From positions 1 to 64,000 of the forward strand of contig NZ_JAUG01000003.1 of assembly GCF_000708285.2 (NCBI RefSeq): a DNA stretch of 64,000 nucleotides, given 5' to 3'. A program made the translations under genes and the position numbers. The notes beneath the pieces were generated by a model. It was given only the letters and a program-made list of their open reading frames with translations. It searched no databases and had not been told where the DNA came from. Positions 32,651 to 40,973 of this stretch are shown here, one piece after another; the first letter of the stretch is position 1; the number at the start of each line of letters is the position of its first letter. The DNA comes from Pedobacter borealis DSM 19626. GTDB taxonomy: Bacteria > Bacteroidota > Bacteroidia > Sphingobacteriales > Sphingobacteriaceae.

Positions 32651-34519
32651 ATGAACAAAAAAAGAATGCTAACTGTAGCCAGTTTAGGGCTAGCGCAGTT
32701 AATGATTAGCCAGGTGGCTAATGCTCAAACACAAGACAGTTTGCAGCTCAAAGATGTTGTAATTTCTGCAACAAAAAATGACCAGAAACAATCACAGATA
32801 GGTAAAGTGGTTACGATCATCAGTCGTGAAGTATTGGAGCTCAGTAACGGAAAATCATTGCCACAACTTATTAGCGAGCAGGCAGGGATTATTGTAGCAG
32901 GTTCAAGCAGCAATCCGGGATTAAACAAATCGGTATTTTTTAGAGGTGCAGGAAGTGCTTATGCCGTGGTTTTAATTGATGGTATTGTGCAAAACGATCC
33001 ATCAGGAAACGGAGGTGCATTCGATTTAAGATTGATTTCTATCGATCACATCGATCACATCGAAATTTTAAGAGGCGGTCAGTCTACCATTTATGGTTCT
33101 GATGCTGTTGCAGGTGTAATTAATATCATCACTAAAAAAGGTGGCCCAAAAGGCAATACCATTTATGGTGTGGTCAGTGCAGGCAGTTACGAAACTTACA
33201 AAGGAACCATTGGCTTAAACGGTGGTGTTGAAGATTTTTCGTATAATATTAACTATACCCATACCAAAACCGATGGAATTTCAGAAGCGGCAACACCAGT
33301 GGGAAGTACAGCCGTATTTGATAAAGACGGCTTTAAAACTGATGCCTTAAATGCTAATTTCGGAATCAAACTGGATAATCATTTCTCTGTAAATCCATTT
33401 GTACGCTATTATTATGGCAATTACAAGTTTGATGGTGGCGCTTTTACCGATGCAAACAATTATTCTATCCTGAAAAACTTTGCTGCAGGTACCAATGCCA
33501 AATACGAATTTGCAACTGGTAAAGTAACGTTAAACTATAGTTTCGAAAGTACCAGAAACGATGCGCACAGCCAGTACCCAAGCATTAACGAAGGAAGGGT
33601 ATCGCTATTGGATTTATTCTACAACCAAAAATTGGGTAACAAACTCGATTTATTGGTGGGTATCGATAACCGTGTGATGAAATTATCATCAGCGACAGAT
33701 AAACCGGAAACCAACATTTTTGCCGCTTACGGATCATTATTCTTACACGATTTAAGTGTGTTTAACCTTGAAGTAGGCGGACGTTACAATAAACACGAAC
33801 AATATGGCGAAAACTATACCTACTCAATTACCCCAAGCATCAATATCATTAAGGAGATAAAATTATTTGGAACCGTTTCAACAGCATTTAAAGTCCCTAC
33901 CTTAAACATGCTTTTTGGTCAGTTTGGTGCTAATTTGGATTTAAAGCCGGAAAAATCGAAGAATTACGAAGCTGGCGTTAATTTTAGCTTTGCTGGCGAC
34001 AAATTTAGCTTACGTTTAGCAGGGTACAAACGCGATTTAACTGACGCCATTATTTATGCTTACCCTAACGGATACATTAACCAGGTAAGTCAGAAAACCA
34101 AAGGTTTCGAAGTTGAACCAGCAGTTAAATTCAGTGTGTTTAACATTAATGGCTATTACGCTTATGTAGAAGGCAATGAGTTCAATTTTGTTGATAATGC
34201 CGTTGCTAACTATCTTTTCCGCAGACCAAAACATACATTTGGCATTACTGCAGGTGCACAGGCAACGAGCAATTTATATGTGAGTGCAAATTACCGTTAT
34301 TTCGGCAAACGTACCGATGGTAATTTTAACACGTATACAGTCGACAATCTACCTGCTTATAAATTGTTAAATGCTTATGCCGAATATGCATTGGCAAAGA
34401 AACGCGTAAAGATATTTTTTGATGTAAAAAACATTCTGAACGAAAAATACAGCGAAATTATTGGTTACAATAGCCTGGGCTTCAACTTTAATACAGGTGT
34501 AAGTTTTAATATCCGCTAA
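32651..34519 (+). CDS. btuB: TonB-dependent cobalamin receptor, BtuB-like
   Basis: A 622-residue outer-membrane receptor. The ATG at 32651 gives a signal peptide ending SQVANAQ; the ORF opening at a TTG 84 bases earlier runs through the leader. Next comes a TonB-box-like segment (DVVISATK), the plug domain (SLPQLISEQAGI, RGGQSTIYGSDAVAGVINI) and a 22-strand barrel ending FNTGVSFNIR. The upstream B12 riboswitch supports cobalamin as ligand. A DUF6580 membrane protein follows 75 bp later and has its own promoter. Confidence 0.92.
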   Translation: MNKKRMLTVASLGLAQLMISQVANAQTQDSLQLKDVVISATKNDQKQSQIGKVVTIISREVLELSNGKSLPQLISEQAGIIVAGSSSNPGLNKSVFFRGAGSAYAVVLIDGIVQNDPSGNGGAFDLRLISIDHIDHIEILRGGQSTIYGSDAVAGVINIITKKGGPKGNTIYGVVSAGSYETYKGTIGLNGGVEDFSYNINYTHTKTDGISEAATPVGSTAVFDKDGFKTDALNANFGIKLDNHFSVNPFVRYYYGNYKFDGGAFTDANNYSILKNFAAGTNAKYEFATGKVTLNYSFESTRNDAHSQYPSINEGRVSLLDLFYNQKLGNKLDLLVGIDNRVMKLSSATDKPETNIFAAYGSLFLHDLSVFNLEVGGRYNKHEQYGENYTYSITPSINIIKEIKLFGTVSTAFKVPTLNMLFGQFGANLDLKPEKSKNYEAGVNFSFAGDKFSLRLAGYKRDLTDAIIYAYPNGYINQVSQKTKGFEVEPAVKFSVFNINGYYAYVEGNEFNFVDNAVANYLFRRPKHTFGITAGAQATSNLYVSANYRYFGKRTDGNFNTYTVDNLPAYKLLNAYAEYALAKKRVKIFFDVKNILNEKYSEIIGYNSLGFNFNTGVSFNIR

Positions 34520-34527
34520 TAAAAATT

Positions 34528-34535
34528 TAACTTTG
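34528..34535 (+). promoter_or_regulatory. Predicted promoter -7 element of the DUF6580 gene
   Basis: TAACTTTG is a perfect TAnnTTTG match, 9 bp after the btuB stop. A start of transcription near 34541 would coincide with the opening of the DUF6580 frame. Confidence 0.5.
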
Positions 34536-34594
34536 CTTAAATATTAACCAGAAATAGCAAGTCTCATTTAAAATTTAATCCACGCACTTTAATT

Positions 34595-35146
34595 TTGTTG
34601 TTAATGATATTGGCAATAACGGCTTTACGTTTGCTGGTAACATTCAACTCAGATGAATTAAAGTTTGCCAATTTTTCATCAATAGGAGCAGTAGCTTTAT
34701 TTGGAGGAGCATATTTTAAAGATCATCTTAAAGCATTCGCTTTTCCGCTATTGAGTTTGTTTTTAAGCGATTTAGTACTTTATACAACCATTTATAAACA
34801 GTATGTAGATATGTTTTTAGTTCAAGAACTTTGGACATACCTTGCAATTGCATTAATGGTTTTGGCAGGTCGATTCTTATTAAAAAAGGTAAATATTGCC
34901 AGCTTATTCCTGTCTACAATCATAATTGTATTCATCCATTGGATTATAAGTGATATCGGCTCATGGTATAAAAACCCACTGTATACACAAAACTTAAATG
35001 GTTTTATAGATTGCTTAATTAAAGCCATTCCGTTCGAAATCAGATTCTTAGAAGGGACAATAATCTATGGTGCTTTGCTTTTTGGCGCTTTTGAAATTTT
35101 AAAAGCAAAATACCCGGTATTAAAACTGCAGACACAAGAGTTGTAG
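34595..35146 (+). CDS. DUF6580 family membrane protein, start uncertain
   Basis: Read from the TTG at 34595 this is 183 residues with five or six membrane segments, resembling small-molecule transport proteins annotated DUF6580. Conserved-looking features are FSSIGAVALFGGAYF and the late SWYKNPLY. The frame is open upstream to 34541 after a stop at 34538, and the added residues include FNPRTLILLLMIL, which resembles the usual N-terminus of the family as I recall it, yet no ATG, GTG or TTG lies there. Position after btuB suggests a role in B12 or corrinoid uptake (inference). Confidence 0.72.
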   Translation: MLLMILAITALRLLVTFNSDELKFANFSSIGAVALFGGAYFKDHLKAFAFPLLSLFLSDLVLYTTIYKQYVDMFLVQELWTYLAIALMVLAGRFLLKKVNIASLFLSTIIIVFIHWIISDIGSWYKNPLYTQNLNGFIDCLIKAIPFEIRFLEGTIIYGALLFGAFEILKAKYPVLKLQTQEL

Positions 35147-35194
35147 TAATATCTATTATTTGGTATAACATCTATCAAGTAAAAACAATATAGA

Positions 35195-35232
35195 AATCCT
35201 CTTTTGATTCGATTCAAAAGAGGATTTTTTTT
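35195..35232 (+). terminator. Terminator after the DUF6580 gene
   Basis: AATCCTCTTTTGA pairs with TCAAAAGAGGATT around a 6-base loop and is followed by eight T. It ends the btuB-DUF6580 unit. Confidence 0.9.
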
Positions 35233-35246
35233 AACTTAAGGTTTAT

Positions 35247-35388
35247 CGTCATGCTGAATTTATTTCAGCATCTCATAAGACGACGATTAGATTTTCTTTA
35301 TCTTAGAGGCTATAAAACTATCTGGATCTACCTTATGGGTACCTGACGTTAAGAATAATAGATCCTGAAACAAGTTCAGGATGACGCA
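35247..35388. repeat. Two REP-like repeats before the BtuF-like gene
   Basis: CGTCATGCTGAATTTATTTC with CAGCATC at 35249-35275 and GATCCTGAAACAAGTTCAGG with ATGACG at 35362-35388. They belong to the family at 26636 and 38889. Confidence 0.7.
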
Positions 35389-35400
35389 TAAAATATAGAT

Positions 35401-36342
35401 ATGAAAGTTGTTTCCTTTTTACCTGCTGCCACTAAAATGATTTACGATATGGGCCTGCAAGAATACCTGCATGGCGTAACATTCGAATGCCCTAAAGAGG
35501 CCGCAGATCAGCCAAAAGTTGTACGTTGCATATTAGAAGGCAAAAACTATTCGAGTATCGAAATAGACCGGATCTTTTCGGCATCAAAAGCACAAGGCAA
35601 AAGTTTGTATTGGGTAGATGATGCACTGTTGGAAAGCATCGCGCCCGATGTGGTTTTCACACAAGATATATGCGAGGTGTGCAACATCGATACGGTTTGT
35701 ACCGAAACAGCCGTAATGAAGCTTAGCAAACAGCCAACGCTGGTACCTTTATCCCCAAATAACTTACAGGATGTTTTCGATTGCGCCATTACCATTGCCA
35801 GGGCTTTAGGAAAGGAAGAGGTAGCGTTAAACTATCTGGCAGGCCTGCAAAAGAAAACAGATCATATTTTAGATCAGCTTAGGGCAAACCGTGCACCGTT
35901 AAAAAGGATTATGCTAATGGAGTGGATCGAACCGATATACAATTGCGGACATTGGATTCCTTTTCAGATTGCTGCAGCCGGTGGCGTTGATATGTTGTCT
36001 AATCCTGGTGGCGACTCTATTGTAACCCAGTGGGATAAAATCCTGAAATATAACCCAGAGGTTTTGGTTATCGCACCATGTGGTTTTGACATGAAAAGAA
36101 GCATGGAAGAAATGGAGCTGTTAACGTCAAAATCAGGCTGGACCGATCTTGAGGCAGTAAAAAATAATCAGGTTTATATTGCAGATTTTGATATGTTCAC
36201 TCAGCCGAGCGTAGGTACGCTGGTTGAAGGTATACAAGCTTTAGCCTGTATGTTTCACCCGGAGATATTTAAGGCAGACGAAAACATAGCCAAAAAATTC
36301 ATCAGCTACAGCCGGTCTGTTAAATTACTAAAATCAGTGTAA
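35401..36342 (+). CDS. BtuF-like cobalamin-binding protein without signal peptide
   Basis: A 313-residue protein of the periplasmic binding protein type III fold (PBP2-like, BtuF/HutB family): MKVVSFLPAATKMIYDMGL, a long inter-lobe helix and the late TQPSVGTLVEGI segment. It has no signal peptide or lipobox, which is odd for an ABC importer receptor. It carries a cysteine pair in ICEVC. Position downstream of a B12 riboswitch and btuB suggests corrinoid binding. No BtuC or BtuD gene is visible nearby. The sirtuin gene follows by 26 bp. Confidence 0.82.
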   Translation: MKVVSFLPAATKMIYDMGLQEYLHGVTFECPKEAADQPKVVRCILEGKNYSSIEIDRIFSASKAQGKSLYWVDDALLESIAPDVVFTQDICEVCNIDTVCTETAVMKLSKQPTLVPLSPNNLQDVFDCAITIARALGKEEVALNYLAGLQKKTDHILDQLRANRAPLKRIMLMEWIEPIYNCGHWIPFQIAAAGGVDMLSNPGGDSIVTQWDKILKYNPEVLVIAPCGFDMKRSMEEMELLTSKSGWTDLEAVKNNQVYIADFDMFTQPSVGTLVEGIQALACMFHPEIFKADENIAKKFISYSRSVKLLKSV

Positions 36343-36368
36343 TCATTTAAATCTGTGTAATCATAATT

Positions 36369-37055
36369 ATGAAATTAGTTGTTTTAACAGGAGCAGGAAT
36401 CAGTGCCGAAAGTGGGTTAAAAACATTTAGGGATTCTGATGGATTATGGGAGGGCTATAATGTTTACGATGTAGCTACCCCAGAGGCCTGGGAAAGAAAT
36501 CCCGGATTGGTGCAAGAATTTTATAATGAAAGAAGAAGACAGGTTTTAGCTGCAAAACCAAATCTGGCCCACCAGGTGCTTGCCGAGTTGGAAAAAGACT
36601 TCGACGTTGAAATTATTACCCAAAACATCGATGATTTACACGAAAGGGCAGGCTCTACCAAAGTTACCCATCTTCATGGCGTAATTACCAAGTCTCAATC
36701 TGATAGAAAATCAGATTTAACCTATCCCATCACTGGTTCAGAAATCAAAATGGGGGAGCTTTGCGAGTTGGGTTCTCAACTTCGGCCGCATGTAGTTTGG
36801 TTTGGTGAAGCAGTACCCATGATAGAGGTAGCCGCTAAACTTTGCAAACAGGCAGACTTGTTTGTACTGATCGGAACTTCATTGGCCGTTTATCCGGCGG
36901 CAGGTTTAATCGATTTTGTGCCTTCCTTTGTCGACAAATACATTATCGATCCAAGAACACCCGATGTAAAACGTTATAAAAACGTGATCAACATCGAGAA
37001 AAACGCTGTAGAAGGCATTACAGAATTAAAAGAAATATTAGCCAATGCCAGATAA
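36369..37055 (+). CDS. cobB: NAD-dependent protein deacylase, sirtuin family
   Basis: A 228-residue sirtuin that removes acyl groups from lysines using NAD. It has GAGISAESGLKTFR at the N-terminus, QNIDDLHERAG and the catalytic HLHG. Tyr52 and Arg55 (FYNER) match the pair that favours succinyl-lysine in SIRT5-like enzymes. The structural zinc cysteines are absent: the HLHG region is followed by VITKSQSDRKSD with no CxxC. It overlaps the next gene by 11 bp. Location in a B12 locus is of interest because acetyl-CoA synthetase and other acylated enzymes are its known targets in other bacteria. Confidence 0.92.
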   Translation: MKLVVLTGAGISAESGLKTFRDSDGLWEGYNVYDVATPEAWERNPGLVQEFYNERRRQVLAAKPNLAHQVLAELEKDFDVEIITQNIDDLHERAGSTKVTHLHGVITKSQSDRKSDLTYPITGSEIKMGELCELGSQLRPHVVWFGEAVPMIEVAAKLCKQADLFVLIGTSLAVYPAAGLIDFVPSFVDKYIIDPRTPDVKRYKNVINIEKNAVEGITELKEILANAR

Positions 37056-37770
37056 AAAGCTTTGCATTTTTAATTGGAGTGGTGGTAAAGACAGTACACT
37101 GGCCTTACACCATGCCCTACAAGATCCTACCATCGAAATCCGTTACCTGATTACTACAGTTACTGAAAAATACAACCGTGTTTCGATGCATGGCGTTAGA
37201 GAAGCTTTACTGATTAAACAGGCCGAAAGCATTGGTATTCCGCTGTATCAGATCCATTTGGGCGAAATGCCAGATATGGAAACTTACGACGGTACCATGA
37301 AGCATCATCTTTCTAAATTTAAAGAGGAGGGTATTACCCATTCTATTTTTGGTGATATCTTTTTAGTGGATTTACGTACTTATCGCGAAAACAAATTAGC
37401 AGAAATTGGGCTTAAGGCTATTTTCCCACTTTGGAAAAAAGATACAAAACATTTAATTGAAGAATTCCTAAACCTGAACTATAAAACCATCATTGTTTGC
37501 ACACAGCAAAATCTCGAAAATTTTTGTGGAAAAGTAATCAGCCTTGATTTAATCAAGCAACTTCCGGCAGATATTGATCCTTGTGGCGAAAACGGAGAGT
37601 TTCATACCTTTGCTTTTGAAGGACCAATTTTCAAGAACAAAATTACTTTCACCATCGGAGAGAAGGTATTCAGAACTTATAACGCACCAAGTAAAACAAC
37701 GGCTAATGAAGATTCACCTTGTTCAACAACAGCGCTTTCTGGTTTCTGGTATATAGATTTATTGGAATAA
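37045..37770 (+). CDS. PP-loop ATPase of the diphthine-ammonia ligase-like family
   Basis: A 241-residue N-type ATP pyrophosphatase (TIGR00290/DUF71 type). The PP-loop SGGKDSTLALH near residue 12 would activate a carbonyl with ATP for amidation. Conserved HGVREALLIKQAESIGIPL, GDIFLVDLRTYRENKL and DPCGENGEFHTFAFEGP segments fit archaeal and eukaryotic diphthine-ammonia ligase (Dph6), but bacteria do not make diphthamide, so the reaction must differ. Relatives often sit near B12 uptake genes, which suggests amidation or processing of a corrinoid (inference). It overlaps the sirtuin gene. Confidence 0.85.
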   Translation: MPDKKLCIFNWSGGKDSTLALHHALQDPTIEIRYLITTVTEKYNRVSMHGVREALLIKQAESIGIPLYQIHLGEMPDMETYDGTMKHHLSKFKEEGITHSIFGDIFLVDLRTYRENKLAEIGLKAIFPLWKKDTKHLIEEFLNLNYKTIIVCTQQNLENFCGKVISLDLIKQLPADIDPCGENGEFHTFAFEGPIFKNKITFTIGEKVFRTYNAPSKTTANEDSPCSTTALSGFWYIDLLE

Positions 37771-37901
37771 TTTTTCTTTTCAAAACATTTTGGCATCATT
37801 TTTTCTTTAGTATGGGTAATTAACTAAATCACACATCCCATTGAAACCTGTTTAGTGAGGTTAGGTAACTAAACAAGCGTCATATTAAAAAATTAAGAGT
37901 T

Positions 37902-38396
37902 ATGAAAAAGATATTGGTAGTAATCGCATTAAGTTCTTCAGTTTTATTTGCTTGTAATAATAAAGCAAAAGAAGAAGCAGCATTAAAACAACAACAGGCC
38001 GAAAAACAATTGGCAATTAAAGCAGTTAAAGATAGTTTAAGATTAGATAGCTTTAAAAAAGCCGAAGTGGCCAAAGTAGAACAGGAAAAAGAAGCTAAAC
38101 ACCAGGCAGAATTAGCTGCAGCAAGAAGAGCAAGCTCATCTAGATCGTATGCAAGCTCAGGTGGTGGTTCTAGCAGTGCTTATGGTGGTGCACAACCAAC
38201 AGCTAAGAAAAAAGGTTGGAGCGATGCAGCTAAAGGCGCTGTTATTGGTGGTGCAGCCGGAGCAGTTGGTGGTGCTTTAATCGATAAGAAAAAAGGCAGA
38301 GGTGCCATTATTGGTGGATTAGTTGGAGCTGGTGGCGGTTATTTAATCGGTAGAGGTGAAGACAGAAAATCTGGCCGTGTGCAGCCTAAAAACTAA
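37902..38396 (+). CDS. Glycine-zipper lipoprotein
   Basis: A 164-residue lipoprotein: signal peptide with lipobox LFAC, then a Lys/Glu/Gln-rich helical segment (about residues 22-75), a serine/glycine linker, and a C-terminal hydrophobic glycine zipper (AVIGGAAGAVGGALIDKKKGRG and a second IIGGLVGAGGGYLIG repeat, quoted in part). Such domains insert in or span the outer membrane. It is transcribed alone and followed by a terminator at 38418. No binding partner can be named. Confidence 0.82.
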   Translation: MKKILVVIALSSSVLFACNNKAKEEAALKQQQAEKQLAIKAVKDSLRLDSFKKAEVAKVEQEKEAKHQAELAAARRASSSRSYASSGGGSSSAYGGAQPTAKKKGWSDAAKGAVIGGAAGAVGGALIDKKKGRGAIIGGLVGAGGGYLIGRGEDRKSGRVQPKN

Positions 38397-38417
38397 AAAA
38401 AAGGTTTTTAAAGATAT

Positions 38418-38450
38418 AAAAAGTCGCGATGTAAATCGGGACTTTTTTTT
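38418..38450 (+). terminator. Terminator after the glycine-zipper gene
   Basis: AAAGTCGCGAT pairs with ATCGGGACTTT with one mismatch, followed by a T run. Confidence 0.8.
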
Positions 38451-38492
38451 GTACCCAAAAAAATGATTTATATATTTAGCGAAAAAAGAACT

Positions 38493-38828
38493 ATGATAGA
38501 AACCCAAACTGCAGATAAAGAACAGATCCAACACTTCGTAATGTTCTGGTTAAAACCTCAACTAACCAAAACTGAGATCGCAGATTTCGCTAACTTCTTC
38601 GAAAGTTTAAAACCTATAAAATACATTAAAACATTAAGTTATGGCTTAGCGGCAGGTACACCTGTACGCCCTGTTACCGATAACTCTTTTACCTATTCGC
38701 TAACCATTACCTTTGCCAACATTGCAGACCATAATGCTTACCAGGAAGATAAAGTGCATTTAGATGCTGTAGAAAAATTCTCTAATAACTGGTACAGGGT
38801 AGTGGTACACGATACAGTGATTGCTTAA
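38493..38828 (+). CDS. Dabb family stress-responsive alpha/beta-barrel protein
   Basis: A 111-residue protein of the Dabb (PF07876) type, a small dimeric ferredoxin-like barrel. HFVMFWLKPQLTKTEIADF begins the core, followed by the central VTDNSFTYSLTITFANIADHNAYQ segment (quoted in pieces) and the final WYRVVVHDTV. Starting at ATG 38493 removes ten residues of doubtful leader encoded from 38463. Function of bacterial members is poorly known; some bind small ligands. It is apparently monocistronic. Confidence 0.82.
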   Translation: MIETQTADKEQIQHFVMFWLKPQLTKTEIADFANFFESLKPIKYIKTLSYGLAAGTPVRPVTDNSFTYSLTITFANIADHNAYQEDKVHLDAVEKFSNNWYRVVVHDTVIA

Positions 38829-39391
38829 TACACCTTGTTATAATCAGCCGCGGAAACACCTAGCACACGGAATATTCCGTGGCAACTCGTCATCCTGAAC
38901 TTGTTTCAGGATCTTTCAAAGAGTTGATAAGAATGCAATTATTTTAAGCCACGGCAGCACAGATTAACACAGAAAATTACTTTCGTCGATAGAAGCTATC
39001 ATTTCTTTCAAAAATACCACAAGCAAAAGATTTTCTTAACCATATAAGACATAGAAGATTCATATAAGCTCAATAACCTTATATTTTCTTAAATCCCTTA
39101 TATGGTTAAGACATTTAAAATAAAACCTGGCCTAGATTTCCAAAGTGCTTTAAGATTAACTTTAGTTGTAAAAAACACAAAACCTCCCATTAATTTGGTA
39201 AAATAAGCACTCAGAATTATATTCTGTCAATCAATTTAAAAACAAGTATATCAATAAGTTACATCAAATCACTTAAATAAAAACTGATATTCAGCATGTT
39301 GCTGATAGCGAATAATGGCTTTAAAATCAAAATATAATTTCGATAAACGATTAAATTAATTAGTAATCAGCAACTTACATAAGTTAAGTCA
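38829..39391. repeat. Repeat-rich region without a gene; dispersed palindromic element copy 2
   Basis: This 563-bp gap has no supported gene. It contains a GTCATCCTGAACTTG/TCAGGATC repeat at 38889-38918, a short CACAGATTAACACAG unit near 38958, and at 39035-39110 the second copy of the element at 8229: 14-bp perfect arms CTTAACCATATAAG and CTTATATGGTTAAG. The last 280 bases are AT-rich with no clear structure. Confidence 0.75.
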
Positions 39392-39643
39392 TTAATATTG
39401 ATGCCTGTTATATGCAGCCGTAAAATCAGAACGCATTAGCTTAAATCGCGTCACTACGGTTTGGATAAATTCCTCATCAATAATTTCAAACACATCATTA
39501 ACACCACCTCCGCTTAGATCAAGTTCAGCGAGTTTATAACTTTGCTCAAAGGTGCCCTGCTCAAACTTTACAATGTATTTTTGATTCATCGAAAAAATCG
39601 TGATCTTACATTCTGGATGCGGAAGTTCTGCTACTACTCTCAT
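39392..39643 (-). CDS. Small hypothetical protein
   Basis: An 83-residue soluble protein (MRVVAELPHPECKITIFSMN at the start, RSDFTAAYNRHQY at the end). It begins 16 bp after the stop of the CrtA-like gene upstream and was probably co-transcribed with it. I recognise no domain; the acidic middle (ELDLSGGGVNDVFEIIDEE) and basic ends suggest a folded cytoplasmic protein. The arrangement suggests a small partner of the upstream gene. Confidence 0.65.
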   Translation of the reverse strand: MRVVAELPHPECKITIFSMNQKYIVKFEQGTFEQSYKLAELDLSGGGVNDVFEIIDEEFIQTVVTRFKLMRSDFTAAYNRHQY

Positions 39644-39659
39644 TTATTTATATTTTTAT

Positions 39660-40349
39660 TTATAATTCAACAGATACGCCATTAAGCGTGCCCCAGCTAT
39701 CTACAATCGAGAACCGGGCAAACAACTCTTCCTTATACCATTCGCGCTCCCTGGTAAGCTTAATCACATCCGAATGATCAAAAGATTTGTAGGCATAGTT
39801 TTTCATGCTATCAGCATCGGCCCAGATTGAAAAGGTAGCCTGATCGAAAAATGGATTTTCGCCAATACCTGCCGACAAGATAAAACCGGGAGCGGTACGC
39901 ATGGCATCAGCTGCTCTTTTAATATTGCTCCTAAACTCTTTTAACTTATTAAATTTAATCGCCGCCCTTGTAATTACAGCAATCTTACCCGTATGGGTAT
40001 TACTTGTTTTATCGGATTTAAATGGCTCTACTGCTGACCATAAGCCATGACTGGATAAAGGGTTTAATAAGATAGTAAAACTTTCAACCCCAAAGAAACC
40101 AAACCATTTTAGCGCAAAAGAACGACGATAAAAATCACCACAATCGCTCCGGTTATCCCAGGTGGTAAGCACGGCCCAATGTTTATAATCAGGAGCTAAA
40201 TCTACCTGAGCATCTTTTCCGCTCCCCATTAACTTCCAGAACCTGCATCTCTTATTTAACCACAATGGCAACCGTAAAACAGCTATCCCTACAAATGCAA
40301 AAGGAACGGTAAGGCCAGGGAATTTGGTAATGGTTAAAGCTACAATCAT
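39660..40349 (-). CDS. Spheroidene monooxygenase-like (CrtA family) protein
   Basis: A 229-residue protein resembling the CrtA family, whose classical member is a heme oxygenase that oxidises acyclic carotenoids. Supporting segments are AVLTTWDNRSDCGDF, the long IAVITRAAIKFNKLKEFRSN helix region and FSIWADADSMKNYAYKSFDHSDVI. It has a hydrophobic N-terminus without a clear cleavage site. No carotenoid genes are adjacent, so the actual substrate may differ; many Bacteroidota have solitary homologs. It is followed by an 83-residue hypothetical protein. Confidence 0.7.
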   Translation of the reverse strand: MIVALTITKFPGLTVPFAFVGIAVLRLPLWLNKRCRFWKLMGSGKDAQVDLAPDYKHWAVLTTWDNRSDCGDFYRRSFALKWFGFFGVESFTILLNPLSSHGLWSAVEPFKSDKTSNTHTGKIAVITRAAIKFNKLKEFRSNIKRAADAMRTAPGFILSAGIGENPFFDQATFSIWADADSMKNYAYKSFDHSDVIKLTREREWYKEELFARFSIVDSWGTLNGVSVEL

Positions 40350-40481
40350 AAACTCACGGTTAATGATGCCAAAACTAAGGATTTTAAGAATAGGTTGTCA
40401 TTCAAATTTTCGTCATTAAAATTCACTATTGCCTTACATCTCACAAATCATAATTAACTTTAATTATAGAAATAAAAAAAA

Positions 40482-40961
40482 ATGGCAGAAGACTTAACCA
40501 TCACCAGAAATACATCAAAGGAAGAGCAATATCAATCGATCATCTCCCAGATAGAGGCTTTACTTTATGGTGAAACCGATTTTATTGCAAACCTTGCAAA
40601 CGTTGCAGCAGCACTTAAAGAACAGTTTAACTGGTTTTGGGTAGGTTTCTACCTGGTAAAGCAAGATGAATTGGTATTGGGCCCATTTCAAGGGCCGGTA
40701 GCCTGTGCACGGATTAAAAAAGGAAAAGGGGTGTGTGGAGCCTCATGGCAACAGGCAGAAACCATTATCGTTCCGGATGTTGAAGAATTTCCTGGTCACA
40801 TTGCCTGCGCATCTGCCTCTAAATCAGAAATTGTTTTACCGTTGATTGTTAATGGTGAAGTGATAGGCGTTTTAGATGTAGACAGCGAAGTGTTAAACAA
40901 ATTTGATGAAACAGATAAAACTTATTTAGAGCAAGTTATATCAATTATATTAAATAGATAG
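40482..40961 (+). CDS. msrC: Free methionine-R-sulfoxide reductase (GAF domain)
   Basis: A 159-residue single GAF-domain enzyme that reduces free methionine-R-sulfoxide. The three active-site cysteines are at positions 75 (VACARI), 85 (GVCG) and 109 (HIACASAS), as in E. coli fRMsr, and NWFWVGFY and GVLDVDS are typical. It is full length. The glycosylase gene starts 12 bp after its stop, so the two form a small repair operon for oxidised methionine and alkylated DNA. Confidence 0.93.
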   Translation: MAEDLTITRNTSKEEQYQSIISQIEALLYGETDFIANLANVAAALKEQFNWFWVGFYLVKQDELVLGPFQGPVACARIKKGKGVCGASWQQAETIIVPDVEEFPGHIACASASKSEIVLPLIVNGEVIGVLDVDSEVLNKFDETDKTYLEQVISIILNR

Positions 40962-40973
40962 TTAATTAAGGTA

